Source: an uncultured bacterium (lineage in GTDB: Bacteria > Planctomycetota > GCA-002687715). From it: a stretch of 64,000 bases of DNA. This document shows positions 43,122-51,470 of this stretch, piece after piece. Within the stretch, counting starts at the first letter, position 1. Each line of letters starts with the position of its first letter. The notes under the pieces are model-generated. The model had not been told where the DNA came from and made no database searches. It saw only the letters and a program-made list of their open reading frames with translations. Made by a program: the position numbers and the translations under genes. The stretch covers positions 261,511 through 325,510 of the forward strand of contig CADEGH010000004.1 of NCBI GenBank assembly GCA_902826835.1, given 5' to 3'.

Positions 43122-44840
43122 TTGCCTCACCATCTCGGGCTTTTGTGCTGGGCTCTGCTCGCACTCCCCCTCTTCTCGCAAGCAGATTCGCTCGCGATCG
43201 AAGTCGAATTGACCAACGGCGAGCGGCACCTTCTGGTTGGCCCGGGTGAGCTGCGTCTCGGCACCACTGCGCTGCGAATCCGCGAGTGGGGCTCGGGCCG
43301 ATTTCGACTCACGATCCACAATGAGGGTCGCCCCCGATGGATCCTCGGGGCCCGCACCGACGGCGACGACTTCTTCTTCCGGAGGCTCACCGCGGCGATC
43401 CCCCGCGGGTTCGTGATCAAAGACTGGCTGGGCAAAGAATGCACTCCCGACCCGGGCGGCAGCGAAGCCCTGGCGAGCCGAGGCGCGGAACTCTGGCATC
43501 TGGTCTTGCCCGAGCAGGGCAAAGATCCTCATCAGGCCGTCCCCGGCTCCACCCAGTTTCATTACCTCGAGGGAGGAACTTCCGCTTACTGGGATGTGCG
43601 TACCGAAGCGGATCTACTGGCCCCACTTCCCACCGAACCCGCGGTCGTAACCCTGTGCCGTACGTGGCGAGGCTTGGGAGAGTTTCGCGAGGACCTACTT
43701 CCAAGGTTGGTCCGGTTGCGATCGCTCATGACCGCGAGTCCGGGGTCCGCGGTATTCCGGTCTCCGGTCCGCGACTTGGGCTGGCTCGCCCTCCATTGGT
43801 CCACGCGATTCAGCGGCGATCGCAAACCGAAAGCCCTCGGCTGGTTCGTGTTCGGGAGTTTGGTCGGCGCCGACGGTCACTCGAACCACAATTACGACCC
43901 CGAAGAGGCGTGCATCGAACAGTGGCTGCGCTCGGGCGACCGCGGGGCCTACGAATTGGCGAGTACGCTCGCCCTGGCGAAGATCCACCATGGTCTCTAT
44001 CGCACCGCCGCGGCCTCTCCCGCCGCTTACCGATGGGCCTACGAAAAGAGCAGTTATCCTGGCAAGCCCGGTGACTACCGCTTTCCTGAACCGTCCCACG
44101 AATGGGACGCCGGCACCTTGATGATGGCGCATCTGAGCGGCGACCCGGACCTGTTGGACGCCATGCGGCACCGCGGTGAGGCGGTCCTTCGAATCCAAGT
44201 GCCCGCGCTGCGCGCCTTCGGAGCCCGCAAGGTCGGCTGGTTACTCCGCAATCTGCGCGCCCACTACCACTTCACCCGGGACATTCGTTTCCTCGATCGG
44301 GCGCGCGAACTCACCCAGATGGTCTTCGATACCGCCAAGCCCGGCGAAACTTGGCTTTCCAACGACGTCTTGGGCCCCAATGCCCAAGTCGACCCGTGGC
44401 AAGAGGCGCTGTTTTATTCCGAGGTCTTGGCCTTTCAGGATCAAGGCCTGCGCGGGAGCTTCAGCGACCGAGTGCCCGAATTCGTCCGTTGGACCATCGA
44501 TCACGGCACCCGCATCGTGCCGTCTCCGCTCGGGCCAGCCCTCGAAGGTGGATACACCTACAACCGGGAGTCGAAGGCGCTCACCGCCCCTTGGCCGAGC
44601 ACCGCCATTTGGTTCTTGCCCTTACTGGCGCGACTCGCCTCCGACAACGCCGCCGATCGCGATCGCTATTATGCTTGCCTTACATCGTCGTTCGGGATGG
44701 CTTTCCAGGGCTGGACCAATGCGGCCCCCCTACTCCCCGCACGGGAAGCCCAACTCGACTGCTCCGGGTACGGCGCGCACGGCCGCAAAACGATGAGCCA
44801 GCTCCTGATCTTCGCCGAGGACCGCTGGTTGCCGCGTTGA
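43122..44840 (+). CDS. Exported helical-barrel protein, glycoside-hydrolase-like, unknown substrate
   Basis: This 572-residue protein reads from TTG 43122, chosen because AAGGAAGGA sits 6 bases upstream and the product then begins with a signal peptide (PHHLGLLCWALLALPLFSQ). Longer readings lie inside the previous gene. Residues 20-200 are beta-rich (IEVELTNGERHLLVGPGELR). Residues 260-560 are helical with repeated aromatic and histidine motifs (FPEPSHEWDAGTLMMAHL, LLRNLRAHYHFTRDIRFL, WTIDHGTRIVPSPLG), as in alpha/alpha-barrel glycan-active enzymes. No named family is recognised. It follows the previous exported protein by 23 bases, so they are probably co-expressed. Confidence 0.75.
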   Translation: MPHHLGLLCWALLALPLFSQADSLAIEVELTNGERHLLVGPGELRLGTTALRIREWGSGRFRLTIHNEGRPRWILGARTDGDDFFFRRLTAAIPRGFVIKDWLGKECTPDPGGSEALASRGAELWHLVLPEQGKDPHQAVPGSTQFHYLEGGTSAYWDVRTEADLLAPLPTEPAVVTLCRTWRGLGEFREDLLPRLVRLRSLMTASPGSAVFRSPVRDLGWLALHWSTRFSGDRKPKALGWFVFGSLVGADGHSNHNYDPEEACIEQWLRSGDRGAYELASTLALAKIHHGLYRTAAASPAAYRWAYEKSSYPGKPGDYRFPEPSHEWDAGTLMMAHLSGDPDLLDAMRHRGEAVLRIQVPALRAFGARKVGWLLRNLRAHYHFTRDIRFLDRARELTQMVFDTAKPGETWLSNDVLGPNAQVDPWQEALFYSEVLAFQDQGLRGSFSDRVPEFVRWTIDHGTRIVPSPLGPALEGGYTYNRESKALTAPWPSTAIWFLPLLARLASDNAADRDRYYACLTSSFGMAFQGWTNAAPLLPAREAQLDCSGYGAHGRKTMSQLLIFAEDRWLPR

Positions 44841-44958
44841 GGCGTCGCCCCTCTTCGGGAGCTGCCCCGCGAAAACCTGCGGGACCGCGCGACATTCCTT
44901 TCATGATTTCCGGCCCCCGATCGTTCGATACTGGGGACAACCTCTAGGAGAGGCGCGC

Positions 44959-45750
44959 ATGAAAGCGGAGATCTTGGTTCGCATCCGAGTCGACGGGTTG
45001 GATCTCGAACGCATCGAGAGGGAATTGATCCCTCATCTCCCTCCGGGCCGACTCACGGATGGGGTTTACGAGGTCCGCCTGCGCCGAGGCGACAGCGAAC
45101 TCGGGGAGCTGCTTTCGACCCTCGATCGGCTCGGCCTCGAACATCAGTGCCTGGAGGAGAGGACCTTCCGACCTCGCGAACTCGCGGAGGCCCCGGCGCT
45201 CCACTTGACCCCGATCGAACATCAGGAGGTCACCTCGAGTCGCGGGGCTTTCCAGGGTTCGTGTGGCGACTGCGGCCGGGGCGGAGAGCAAATCGACGAC
45301 TTGGTGCTCAACCCGACCCTCCCGAGCGCACCGGGACTCACCCTGACCTCGGAGGGTCAAATCCTGGTCGACGAAAGCCTGGCTACCGCCCTGATCAAGG
45401 ATCGAATTTCGGGTTGCCTCTTGCGCCGCACCCGCGACTCCTCGGGCCGGATCCAGCCGCTCTTCCAAGTCTTGCCGACCCACGCCATGCCACCGGTGCG
45501 GGTGCCACCCACGCGCCTCGAGCATCATCCCGATTCCGGGTGCCGCCGCTGCGGCCGCGGTTCTTTGGCCCTGGCTTCCCTGCTCTACTTCGATGTCGAA
45601 GAATCCTCCCTGGCCGATTTGAACCTCTGCCGCGAAGTCCGAGAAACCGCCGGTCCGAGCTCCGGATTCGTCGTCTCACAGCGGCTCTTCCGGCTACTCC
45701 TGGACCACGCCCGGATCCCCGCCACCGTCGAGCCGGTCGTACTCGTTTGA
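44959..45750 (+). CDS. Double zinc-ribbon protein (two C-x-x-C-G motifs), function unknown
   Basis: This 263-residue protein has no signal peptide. The first knuckle is SCGDCGRGGEQIDDLVLN near residue 101. The second is GCRRCGRGSLALASLLYF near residue 194. LTSEGQILVDESLATALIKD and SGFVVSQRLFRLLLDHARI resemble each other and could be a duplicated half-domain. The layout recalls Myxococcus-type double-CXXCG proteins, but I am unsure. ATG 44959 has TAGGAG upstream. It lies alone between the exported-protein genes and tig. Confidence 0.7.
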   Translation: MKAEILVRIRVDGLDLERIERELIPHLPPGRLTDGVYEVRLRRGDSELGELLSTLDRLGLEHQCLEERTFRPRELAEAPALHLTPIEHQEVTSSRGAFQGSCGDCGRGGEQIDDLVLNPTLPSAPGLTLTSEGQILVDESLATALIKDRISGCLLRRTRDSSGRIQPLFQVLPTHAMPPVRVPPTRLEHHPDSGCRRCGRGSLALASLLYFDVEESSLADLNLCREVRETAGPSSGFVVSQRLFRLLLDHARIPATVEPVVLV

Positions 45751-45781
45751 GGCGCCACCCACCTCGAGGCTCCTGGCACGC

Positions 45782-45810
45782 TTGAAGCCATGGGGGACCC
45801 CCCCTAAGGT
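45782..45810 (+). promoter_or_regulatory. Weak candidate promoter for the tig-clpP-clpX cluster
   Basis: TTGAAG (45782-45787) and TAAGGT (45805-45810) are 17 bases apart and lie 67 bases before tig. The -10 match is poor, and the spacer itself forms a G5/C7 inverted repeat. Confidence 0.25.
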
Positions 45811-45877
45811 GCAAGGTGGCTCGCACCCGGGCAGTAGGCCCGCCGGCGCGAACCCATTCTTCGGGGGCGAATGAGCG

Positions 45878-47233
45878 ATGGAGTCCACCTTCCGGGACCT
45901 AGGTCCCTGCCAAAAGCGCGTCGAAGTCACGATCTCGGAATCCGAGATCCAGGCAGCGGTCGAGCGTTCTTTCCAGGAAATCCGACAGCAGGTGGCTCTG
46001 CCCGGCTTCCGAGCCGGCCACGTTCCCCGCTCGGTGCTGGAAAAGCGGTTTGGGAAACAAGTGCGCCACGAGGTGCTCCACGACCTCTTGAGCAACGGAA
46101 TTTCGTTCGGGCTTGACCATCACAAACTCGCGCCCGTGGATGCCCCGGCGCTCGAGAATCAGGAAGAAGGCTCGGATCACCACCACATCCCCGCCTCCGG
46201 GCCGCTGACCTTCGCGTTCACCGTCGATGTGGCACCCGAATTCGAGATGCCCCAGTACCGAGGACTCACCGCCACCCGGTTTGAACCCGTCGTCGAAGAG
46301 GCCGACATCCAAAAGTTCCTCCAGCGCTTCGCGGAACGTCAGGCGTCATTCGAACCCGTCGAGGATGGGCAGTACGTCGCGGGTGACTTGATCATTGCCG
46401 AGGCCGAGCTCTCGGTCCCGGGCGAGTCCACTGTGGTGCTGGGCGACAACAACGTCCGCTTCTTCGCCGAAGACCCCGAGATCAGCCGCGGCGTTACCCT
46501 TGAGTTCGATGCGGAAGACGCCGGGGTCCAGAAGCTCGGGACACCCCGCGAAGTCACGGCCCAAATCGGGGATGATCACCCTGAAGAGGCGCTGCGAGGC
46601 CGCACCGCGCGGGGAACGCTCACGATCACCGAGTACAAGCGGCGTCGCATTCCTACCCTCACCGACGAGGGGGCCAAGGAGATGGGTTACGACGGGATCG
46701 AAGGTCTGCGCGCCGACGTACAACGCACCCTAGTTTCCGCCCGCGCCCACGCTGCCGAAGAGCGCTGCCTTGAGGACCTTTGGAACCAAATCCTCGCCGG
46801 CGCGAACATTCCGCTGCCAAGCTCCCTCGCCGCGCGTGATTTCCAGCACCGCAAACAAGTGCACGCGCTCGACCTGCGCATCCAGCACAATCTGGAGGAG
46901 GCCGAGGCGAACAAGGCAGTCGAGGAGATGAGCGAGGAGATCAAAGCCAAGTCGGAGCGAACGCTGCGCACCTGGTTCATCACCGAAAAGATTGCCGCGC
47001 GCGAGAAGATCTTTGCCCTCGACAGCGACTTCGAACTCGAATACACCAACCTCGCCAAACGCCAGCGCCGCAAGCCGAGCGAAGTTCGGAGCGAGTACGA
47101 GTCGAATGGGAATTCGGAGGAGGTTCGCGAAAGCATCCTCCGCCGCAAAGTGAACGAGTTCTTACTCGAGTCCGCCACCATCACGAAGGAGGTCAAGCCT
47201 CTGGAGGCGGGCGCCGAAGGGGCGTCCGCGTGA
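45878..47233 (+). CDS. tig: Trigger factor chaperone
   Basis: This 451-residue ribosome-associated chaperone starts with a beta-rich ribosome-binding domain (CQKRVEVTISESEI). The docking signature reads LPGFRAGHVPRSVLEKRFG near residues 44-62. Where most family members have G-F-R-x-G-K, this one has G-F-R-A-G-H. The middle domain (residues 155-245) is in the position of the FKBP-type prolyl isomerase but keeps few of its hallmark residues (GDLIIAEAELSVPGE, EEALRGRTARGTLTI). The C-terminal arms are helical (EEMSEEIKAKSERTLRTWF). It is followed by clpP and clpX, the classic order. Confidence 0.93.
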   Translation: MESTFRDLGPCQKRVEVTISESEIQAAVERSFQEIRQQVALPGFRAGHVPRSVLEKRFGKQVRHEVLHDLLSNGISFGLDHHKLAPVDAPALENQEEGSDHHHIPASGPLTFAFTVDVAPEFEMPQYRGLTATRFEPVVEEADIQKFLQRFAERQASFEPVEDGQYVAGDLIIAEAELSVPGESTVVLGDNNVRFFAEDPEISRGVTLEFDAEDAGVQKLGTPREVTAQIGDDHPEEALRGRTARGTLTITEYKRRRIPTLTDEGAKEMGYDGIEGLRADVQRTLVSARAHAAEERCLEDLWNQILAGANIPLPSSLAARDFQHRKQVHALDLRIQHNLEEAEANKAVEEMSEEIKAKSERTLRTWFITEKIAAREKIFALDSDFELEYTNLAKRQRRKPSEVRSEYESNGNSEEVRESILRRKVNEFLLESATITKEVKPLEAGAEGASA

Positions 47234-47296
47234 TGCTGGCCCGGGCTTTCGGGTCGAATCGAAATTGGGCCGGCCATGCCGGCGGGAGGGTGCGCC

Positions 47297-47917
47297 ATGG
47301 GTTCTAATTCGAAGATCGAGCGTGCGAGCTACATCCCACTGCCCTACGTCATTGAAAAGACGGGACGGGGCGAGCGGGCCTACGACATCTACAGCCGCCT
47401 GCTCGAGGACCGGATCATCTTCATCGGCACGGAAGTGACCGACGATTTGGCCAATTCGGTCATCGCCCAGCTCCTCTTTCTGGCCAAAGAGAACAAGACC
47501 CAGGACATCAACGTCTACATCAATTCGCCCGGCGGTTCGGTGACCGCGGGCCTCGCGATCTACGACACGATGCAGTTCGTTCCCTGCCCGGTCGCCACGT
47601 ACTGCATCGGCCAAGCCGCGAGCATGGGCGCCGTGCTCCTCGCGGCCGGCTCCTCCGGCAAGCGCCATGCCCTCCCCCACGCCCGCATCATGATTCACCA
47701 GCCTTGGGGGGGCGCCCAAGGCACCGCTTCGGACATTCAGATCCAGGCGCAGGAGATCGAGAGATTGAAGGGCACCCTGAACCGGATCCTCGCCCGCCAC
47801 TGCAAGCGCGAAGAGGAACAGTTGAAGCGCGACACCGATCGCGACTTCTTCATGTCGGGCGAGCAGGCTCGCGACTACGGTCTCGTCGACCACGTCGTGG
47901 ACTCCCTCAAGAAGTAG
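47297..47917 (+). CDS. clpP: ATP-dependent Clp protease proteolytic subunit
   Basis: This 206-residue serine protease forms the tetradecameric barrel. The catalytic serine is in [12 protein letters not shown] (S109), the histidine in [10 protein letters not shown] (H134) and the aspartate in DTDRDFFMS (D183). The 25- and 49-residue spacings equal those in E. coli ClpP. The hydrophobic handle region and the [16 protein letters not shown] start are typical. ATG 47297 has GGGAGGG upstream, so it is preferred to ATG 47276. It is followed by clpX after 22 bases. Confidence 0.97.
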   Translation: MGSNSKIERASYIPLPYVIEKTGRGERAYDIYSRLLEDRIIFIGTEVTDDLANSVIAQLLFLAKENKTQDINVYINSPGGSVTAGLAIYDTMQFVPCPVATYCIGQAASMGAVLLAAGSSGKRHALPHARIMIHQPWGGAQGTASDIQIQAQEIERLKGTLNRILARHCKREEEQLKRDTDRDFFMSGEQARDYGLVDHVVDSLKK

Positions 47918-47939
47918 TCACCACGAGCGAGGAGCGACC

Positions 47940-49277
47940 GTGAGCCGAACCGGCCGAGGCACTGAACACGAAAGCTGCACCTTCTGCGGCAAGAGCCGCT
48001 TCAAGGTCGAGAATCTGATCTCAGGCCCGCCCGGGGTGAACATCTGCAACGAGTGCGTCGATGTCTGTGCCACGATCCTCACCGAGGACAAGCGCAAACA
48101 GACGTCGTCCAAAGAGTCGCCGGCGGAAATCCCCCTCACGCGCGACTCGGTCCCGTCGCCAGCGCGCATCAAAGCGTTCCTCGACGAGTACGTGATCGGG
48201 CAAGAGACGACCAAGCGAGTGCTCTCGGTCGCCGTCCACAACCACTACAAGCGGCTCCTGCACCAGACCGCCACGAAGGGCAAGCCCTCCGAGGTGGAGC
48301 TCGAAAAGTCGAACATCCTGCTCATCGGACCGACGGGCTCCGGCAAGACGTTGATGGCGCGTACGCTCGCGCGCTTCCTCGACGTTCCGTTCGCGATCGG
48401 CGACGCCACCACGCTCACCGAGGCCGGGTACGTGGGCGAGGATGTCGAGAATCTCATCCTCAAGCTTCTCCAGAGCGCCGACTTCGATCTCGAACGCGCC
48501 CAGCGCGGGATCATCTTCGTCGACGAAATCGACAAGATCGGACGGACTACCCAAAACGTTTCGATCACGCGCGACGTGTCCGGCGAGGGGGTCCAGCAGG
48601 CGCTTCTCAAGATTCTCGAAGGCACCGTCGCGAACGTGCCCCCCCAGGGCGGACGCAAACACCCGGAGCAGCAGTACATCCAGGTCGATACCTCCGGGAT
48701 TCTCTTCATCTGTGGTGGCACCTTCGTCGGACTGGAAGACATCATTGGCCGACGGATCGGGAAGTCTCTGATCGGCTTCGATTCGAACGCCCCGGCGGCT
48801 GGCGCCACTCCCTCCACCGACTCCGCGGAGCCGCAGAAGAAGAAAGAACTCCTGCATCAGGTCGAGGTCGAAGACCTGATCCAGTTCGGGATGATTCCCG
48901 AATTCCTCGGCCGCTTGCCGATTCGGTCCGTTCTCGACCCGCTCACCGAGAACGAATTGCGTCGGGTGCTGACCGAGCCGAAGAACGCCCTGCTTCGCCA
49001 GTATCGAAAGTTCTTCGAGCTCGAAAACGGCTCCATCGAGTTCACCGACGAAGCCGTGCTCGAACTCGCAAAACAAGCCTTGGCGAAAAAGACCGGGGTG
49101 CGCGCTTTGCGCTCGATCATCGAAGAGCTCCTGCTCGACACGATGTTCGAGTTGCCCGATCAGAAGGAATCCAAGGACTTCGTCATCACCGACGCGATGG
49201 TGCGCCGTGAGCGTCCGATTCGCGCCAAGAAAAAAGTCGCCAAGCGACCGGCCGCCACCCGCAAGACTTCGGCGTGA
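47940..49277 (+). CDS. clpX: ATP-dependent Clp protease ATPase subunit ClpX
   Basis: This 445-residue AAA+ unfoldase feeds ClpP. The N-terminal C4 zinc finger is [10 protein letters not shown] and [10 protein letters not shown]. Walker A is [16 protein letters not shown] and Walker B is [11 protein letters not shown]. Pore and sensor segments include [18 protein letters not shown] and [18 protein letters not shown]. The C-terminal tail is basic ([15 protein letters not shown]). The start GTG 47940 follows GAGGAG. It is co-transcribed with clpP. Confidence 0.97.
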   Translation: MSRTGRGTEHESCTFCGKSRFKVENLISGPPGVNICNECVDVCATILTEDKRKQTSSKESPAEIPLTRDSVPSPARIKAFLDEYVIGQETTKRVLSVAVHNHYKRLLHQTATKGKPSEVELEKSNILLIGPTGSGKTLMARTLARFLDVPFAIGDATTLTEAGYVGEDVENLILKLLQSADFDLERAQRGIIFVDEIDKIGRTTQNVSITRDVSGEGVQQALLKILEGTVANVPPQGGRKHPEQQYIQVDTSGILFICGGTFVGLEDIIGRRIGKSLIGFDSNAPAAGATPSTDSAEPQKKKELLHQVEVEDLIQFGMIPEFLGRLPIRSVLDPLTENELRRVLTEPKNALLRQYRKFFELENGSIEFTDEAVLELAKQALAKKTGVRALRSIIEELLLDTMFELPDQKESKDFVITDAMVRRERPIRAKKKVAKRPAATRKTSA

Positions 49278-49280
49278 GCG

Positions 49281-49318
49281 TCTCCCGCGCCCCGGACCCA
49301 CGTCCGGGGATCGAGACC
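49281..49318. repeat. Hairpin between clpX and rlmN
   Basis: CCCCGGAC (49291-49298) pairs perfectly with GTCCGGGG (49303-49310) around loop CCAC. Outer arms GTCTC (49281-49285) and GAGAC (49314-49318) also pair. It ends 7 bases before the rlmN start. There is no T run, so it is either a Rho-type or weak stop after clpX or a structure restricting rlmN translation. Confidence 0.4.
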
Positions 49319-49325
49319 CGACACC

Positions 49326-50399
49326 TTGAATCCACTTCCTCGCCTCACTGATCTTTCGCGCGCCGAATTCCAGGCGTGGGCGGAGAAGCAGGGCGAGCGT
49401 CCGTTTCGCGGCGATCAGATTTGGCGTTGGCTCCACGGCCGGGGCACCATGGATCCCGACGCTATGAGCGATCTGCCGCCGGGAGTGCGCGCCAAACTGA
49501 AAGAAGCCTTCGTTTGGCAGTCCCCCCCGCTGCGTTGGAGCATCGACGAGGGAAGCACCACCGAAAAACTCTTCACCCAAATCGAGGGGACCGACGGAGT
49601 CGAGTCGGTCCTCATCATGGAGGGCGATCGCACTACCGCTTGCATCAGTAGCCAACTGGGCTGCCCGGTCGCTTGCCGCTTTTGCGCCTCGGGCCTCCTC
49701 GGCTTGAAGCGCAATCTCTCGAGCGGCGAGATCGTGGAGCAATTCCACGAGATTCGCCGCCGGGCCCAGTCGCTAGGGCGGCGAGTCTCCAACATCGTAG
49801 TGATGGGAATGGGCGAGCCGCTTCTCAACTACCAGGCCGTGGTGGAGGCGCTCGATGTCATCAATCACAAGGAGGGGGGCGGCATCGGCGCGCGGCACCT
49901 CGTGATTTCTACGGTGGGCCTGAAGAAGGGGATCGAGCGTTTGGTGCAAGACAAGCGTCAATTCACGCTCGCGTTTTCGCTCCATGCTCCGACCGACGCG
50001 CTACGCCAAGAGCTCATCCCCTTCCCGGGCGCCCTCTCGATCCAGGAGCTCATCGACGCCGCTAAGCTCTATCTGGAGGTCAAGGGGCGCGAAGTGACCT
50101 TCGAATACGTGCTGCTCGACGGAGTGAACGCGGGGCCGAAGGAAGCGAGCGAACTCGTGCGAGTCCTGCGGGGGGTGCGGGGCACGATCAACCTGATTCC
50201 CTACAACGAAAATCCCGGCCTCCCGTTCAAGCGTCCGTCCCCCGAATCGGTCGACCGCTTCACCGACCAGCTGCGCCGGGGAGGCTTGCGCGTTTCCGTC
50301 CGCAAGCGCAAGGGGCACAAGATCCTCGCCGCCTGTGGCCAACTCCGTTTGCAAGCGACGCACGGCGGCCCGATTTCGGCACCGTCGTCGAGCGTCTGA
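49326..50399 (+). CDS. rlmN: 23S rRNA/tRNA adenine-C2 methyltransferase, radical SAM
   Basis: This 357-residue enzyme methylates A2503 of 23S rRNA and A37 of some tRNAs. The cluster motif is LGCPVACRFCASG (C-x3-C-x2-C). The dual-cysteine mechanism needs another cysteine, seen in ILAACGQLR near the C-terminus. Other signatures are VVMGMGEPLLNYQAV, ISTVGLKKGI, LAFSLHAPTD and INLIPYNE. The only plausible start is TTG 49326, without a clear ribosome-binding site and right after a hairpin, suggesting low translation. Confidence 0.95.
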   Translation: MNPLPRLTDLSRAEFQAWAEKQGERPFRGDQIWRWLHGRGTMDPDAMSDLPPGVRAKLKEAFVWQSPPLRWSIDEGSTTEKLFTQIEGTDGVESVLIMEGDRTTACISSQLGCPVACRFCASGLLGLKRNLSSGEIVEQFHEIRRRAQSLGRRVSNIVVMGMGEPLLNYQAVVEALDVINHKEGGGIGARHLVISTVGLKKGIERLVQDKRQFTLAFSLHAPTDALRQELIPFPGALSIQELIDAAKLYLEVKGREVTFEYVLLDGVNAGPKEASELVRVLRGVRGTINLIPYNENPGLPFKRPSPESVDRFTDQLRRGGLRVSVRKRKGHKILAACGQLRLQATHGGPISAPSSSV

Positions 50400-50400
50400 G

Positions 50401-50643
50401 TCAACCGCGCGCGGTACGCAAGCTCTGTTCGACGGCGCGCCAAAGTCCAAGCGGGCGAGTCTTCAGTTCCTGCTCGGAAGCGAAACGCCGCAGTTCGCGA
50501 TGCTGCTCGCGATACTCCTCGGCGCTGGCTTGGCACGAGGGACAAACCCGAAGATGGAGGCGAAAGGCCTCGTCGCGAAATACCTCCGGTTCGTCGGAAC
50601 ACAGGAGGGACAGACGGTCACGAAAACTTTGGCAGTTCATCAT
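50401..50643 (-). CDS. Small zinc-finger protein, anti-sigma-like (zf-HC2 type)
   Basis: This 80-residue protein begins MMNCQSFRDRLSLLCSDE and has the H-x3-C-x2-C motif in LHLRVCPSCQASAEEY. With the N-terminal cysteine it would form the zinc site typical of ZAS-domain anti-sigma factors. The rest is helical (REQHRELRRFASEQEL). There is no transmembrane helix and no adjacent sigma factor, so it may be soluble or an orphan. GTG 50655 would add four residues. It lies 80 bases downstream of an exported PDZ-like protein and 1 base from the rlmN stop. Confidence 0.7.
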   Translation of the reverse strand: MMNCQSFRDRLSLLCSDEPEVFRDEAFRLHLRVCPSCQASAEEYREQHRELRRFASEQELKTRPLGLWRAVEQSLRTARG

Positions 50644-50723
50644 GGCGGCGGGCACAAGGTCGATCCGAGGCTTCCACGACCCACGGATCTAGATCACGAT
50701 CACTCCACCGGAAGTCTACGGCT

Positions 50724-51470
50724 CTATCGAATCGGCGGCGGGGAATTGCCAGTGGAATCGCGCTGATCTTGCGGTTTTGACGGATTAGCCTCGGTCGGAA
50801 CTCCGACCGGGATCGAGGCCGGTCCGCTTCGCAGGACTTCTTGAAGCGCCGAATCGCAGGCCGCCTTCAGGAGTTCTTTGGTCATGGCAGGAGTCCACTC
50901 CTCAAGGCTGGGCCCGTTCTGCCTTCCTTCGGCTCGGTCTGGCCGGGTCGCAGGGGCCGCCCCCAGGACCTTGCCAATCCAGGCCGGGATGAGCAGCCGA
51001 TGCTCCCCGCTCGCGGCGGCAAGGCGCAGGAAGGCCTGACCGTCCGGAGCGCTTCCGACCCCGAGGACCACTGCTCCGGGGGCGAGGCCAAGTCCAGCCA
51101 GCGGACAGGCTTCGAGGAGCCGCTCGACCTTCACCGAGACCCCATGTCTCCCGCCGAAGATCCGAGCTTCCTCGGCCGAGAGGAGGGTGACGACCACGCC
51201 CAAGGCCTCGAATCCGCGCAGGCGATTCTCGGGGTGAGTCGCGGCTTGGGGAGAGCCCTCCATGTTCCCCAGAAGGCCGTCCAAGCCCGAGTCGTCCGAT
51301 GGACTGAGAGCACGATCAATGAGTTGATGCAGCTCCGCCCTCAGTTCGCGAACCCGCTTCGCGAGCACGCGATCGACCTCCGCCTTCAACCGCTGCGGAC
51401 TCACCGAATCCGAAGGCGATTGCGCGGCGACCAACGCGCCGAGGACCCAAATCCACGGAAGGGCTCTCAT
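50724..51470 (-). CDS. Exported PDZ-like protein, function unknown
   Basis: This 248-residue protein has an N-terminal signal (LPWIWVLGALVAAQ). A helical segment (AKRVRELRAELHQLIDRAL) is followed by a PDZ-like domain (residues 85-165): LGVVVTLLSAEEARIF, VERLLEACPLAGLGLAPG, VVLGVGSAPDGQAFL. The C-terminal tail is proline-rich. Its ATG overlaps the accA stop (ATGA), so translation is coupled to fatty-acid synthesis although no functional link is evident. Confidence 0.78.
   Translation of the reverse strand: MRALPWIWVLGALVAAQSPSDSVSPQRLKAEVDRVLAKRVRELRAELHQLIDRALSPSDDSGLDGLLGNMEGSPQAATHPENRLRGFEALGVVVTLLSAEEARIFGGRHGVSVKVERLLEACPLAGLGLAPGAVVLGVGSAPDGQAFLRLAAASGEHRLLIPAWIGKVLGAAPATRPDRAEGRQNGPSLEEWTPAMTKELLKAACDSALQEVLRSGPASIPVGVPTEANPSKPQDQRDSTGNSPPPIR

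Noticed and set aside
48021..49748. A 575-residue open frame antisense to clpX and rlmN
   Set aside because: ClpX and RlmN are certain on the plus strand; the antisense product lacks any family motif.
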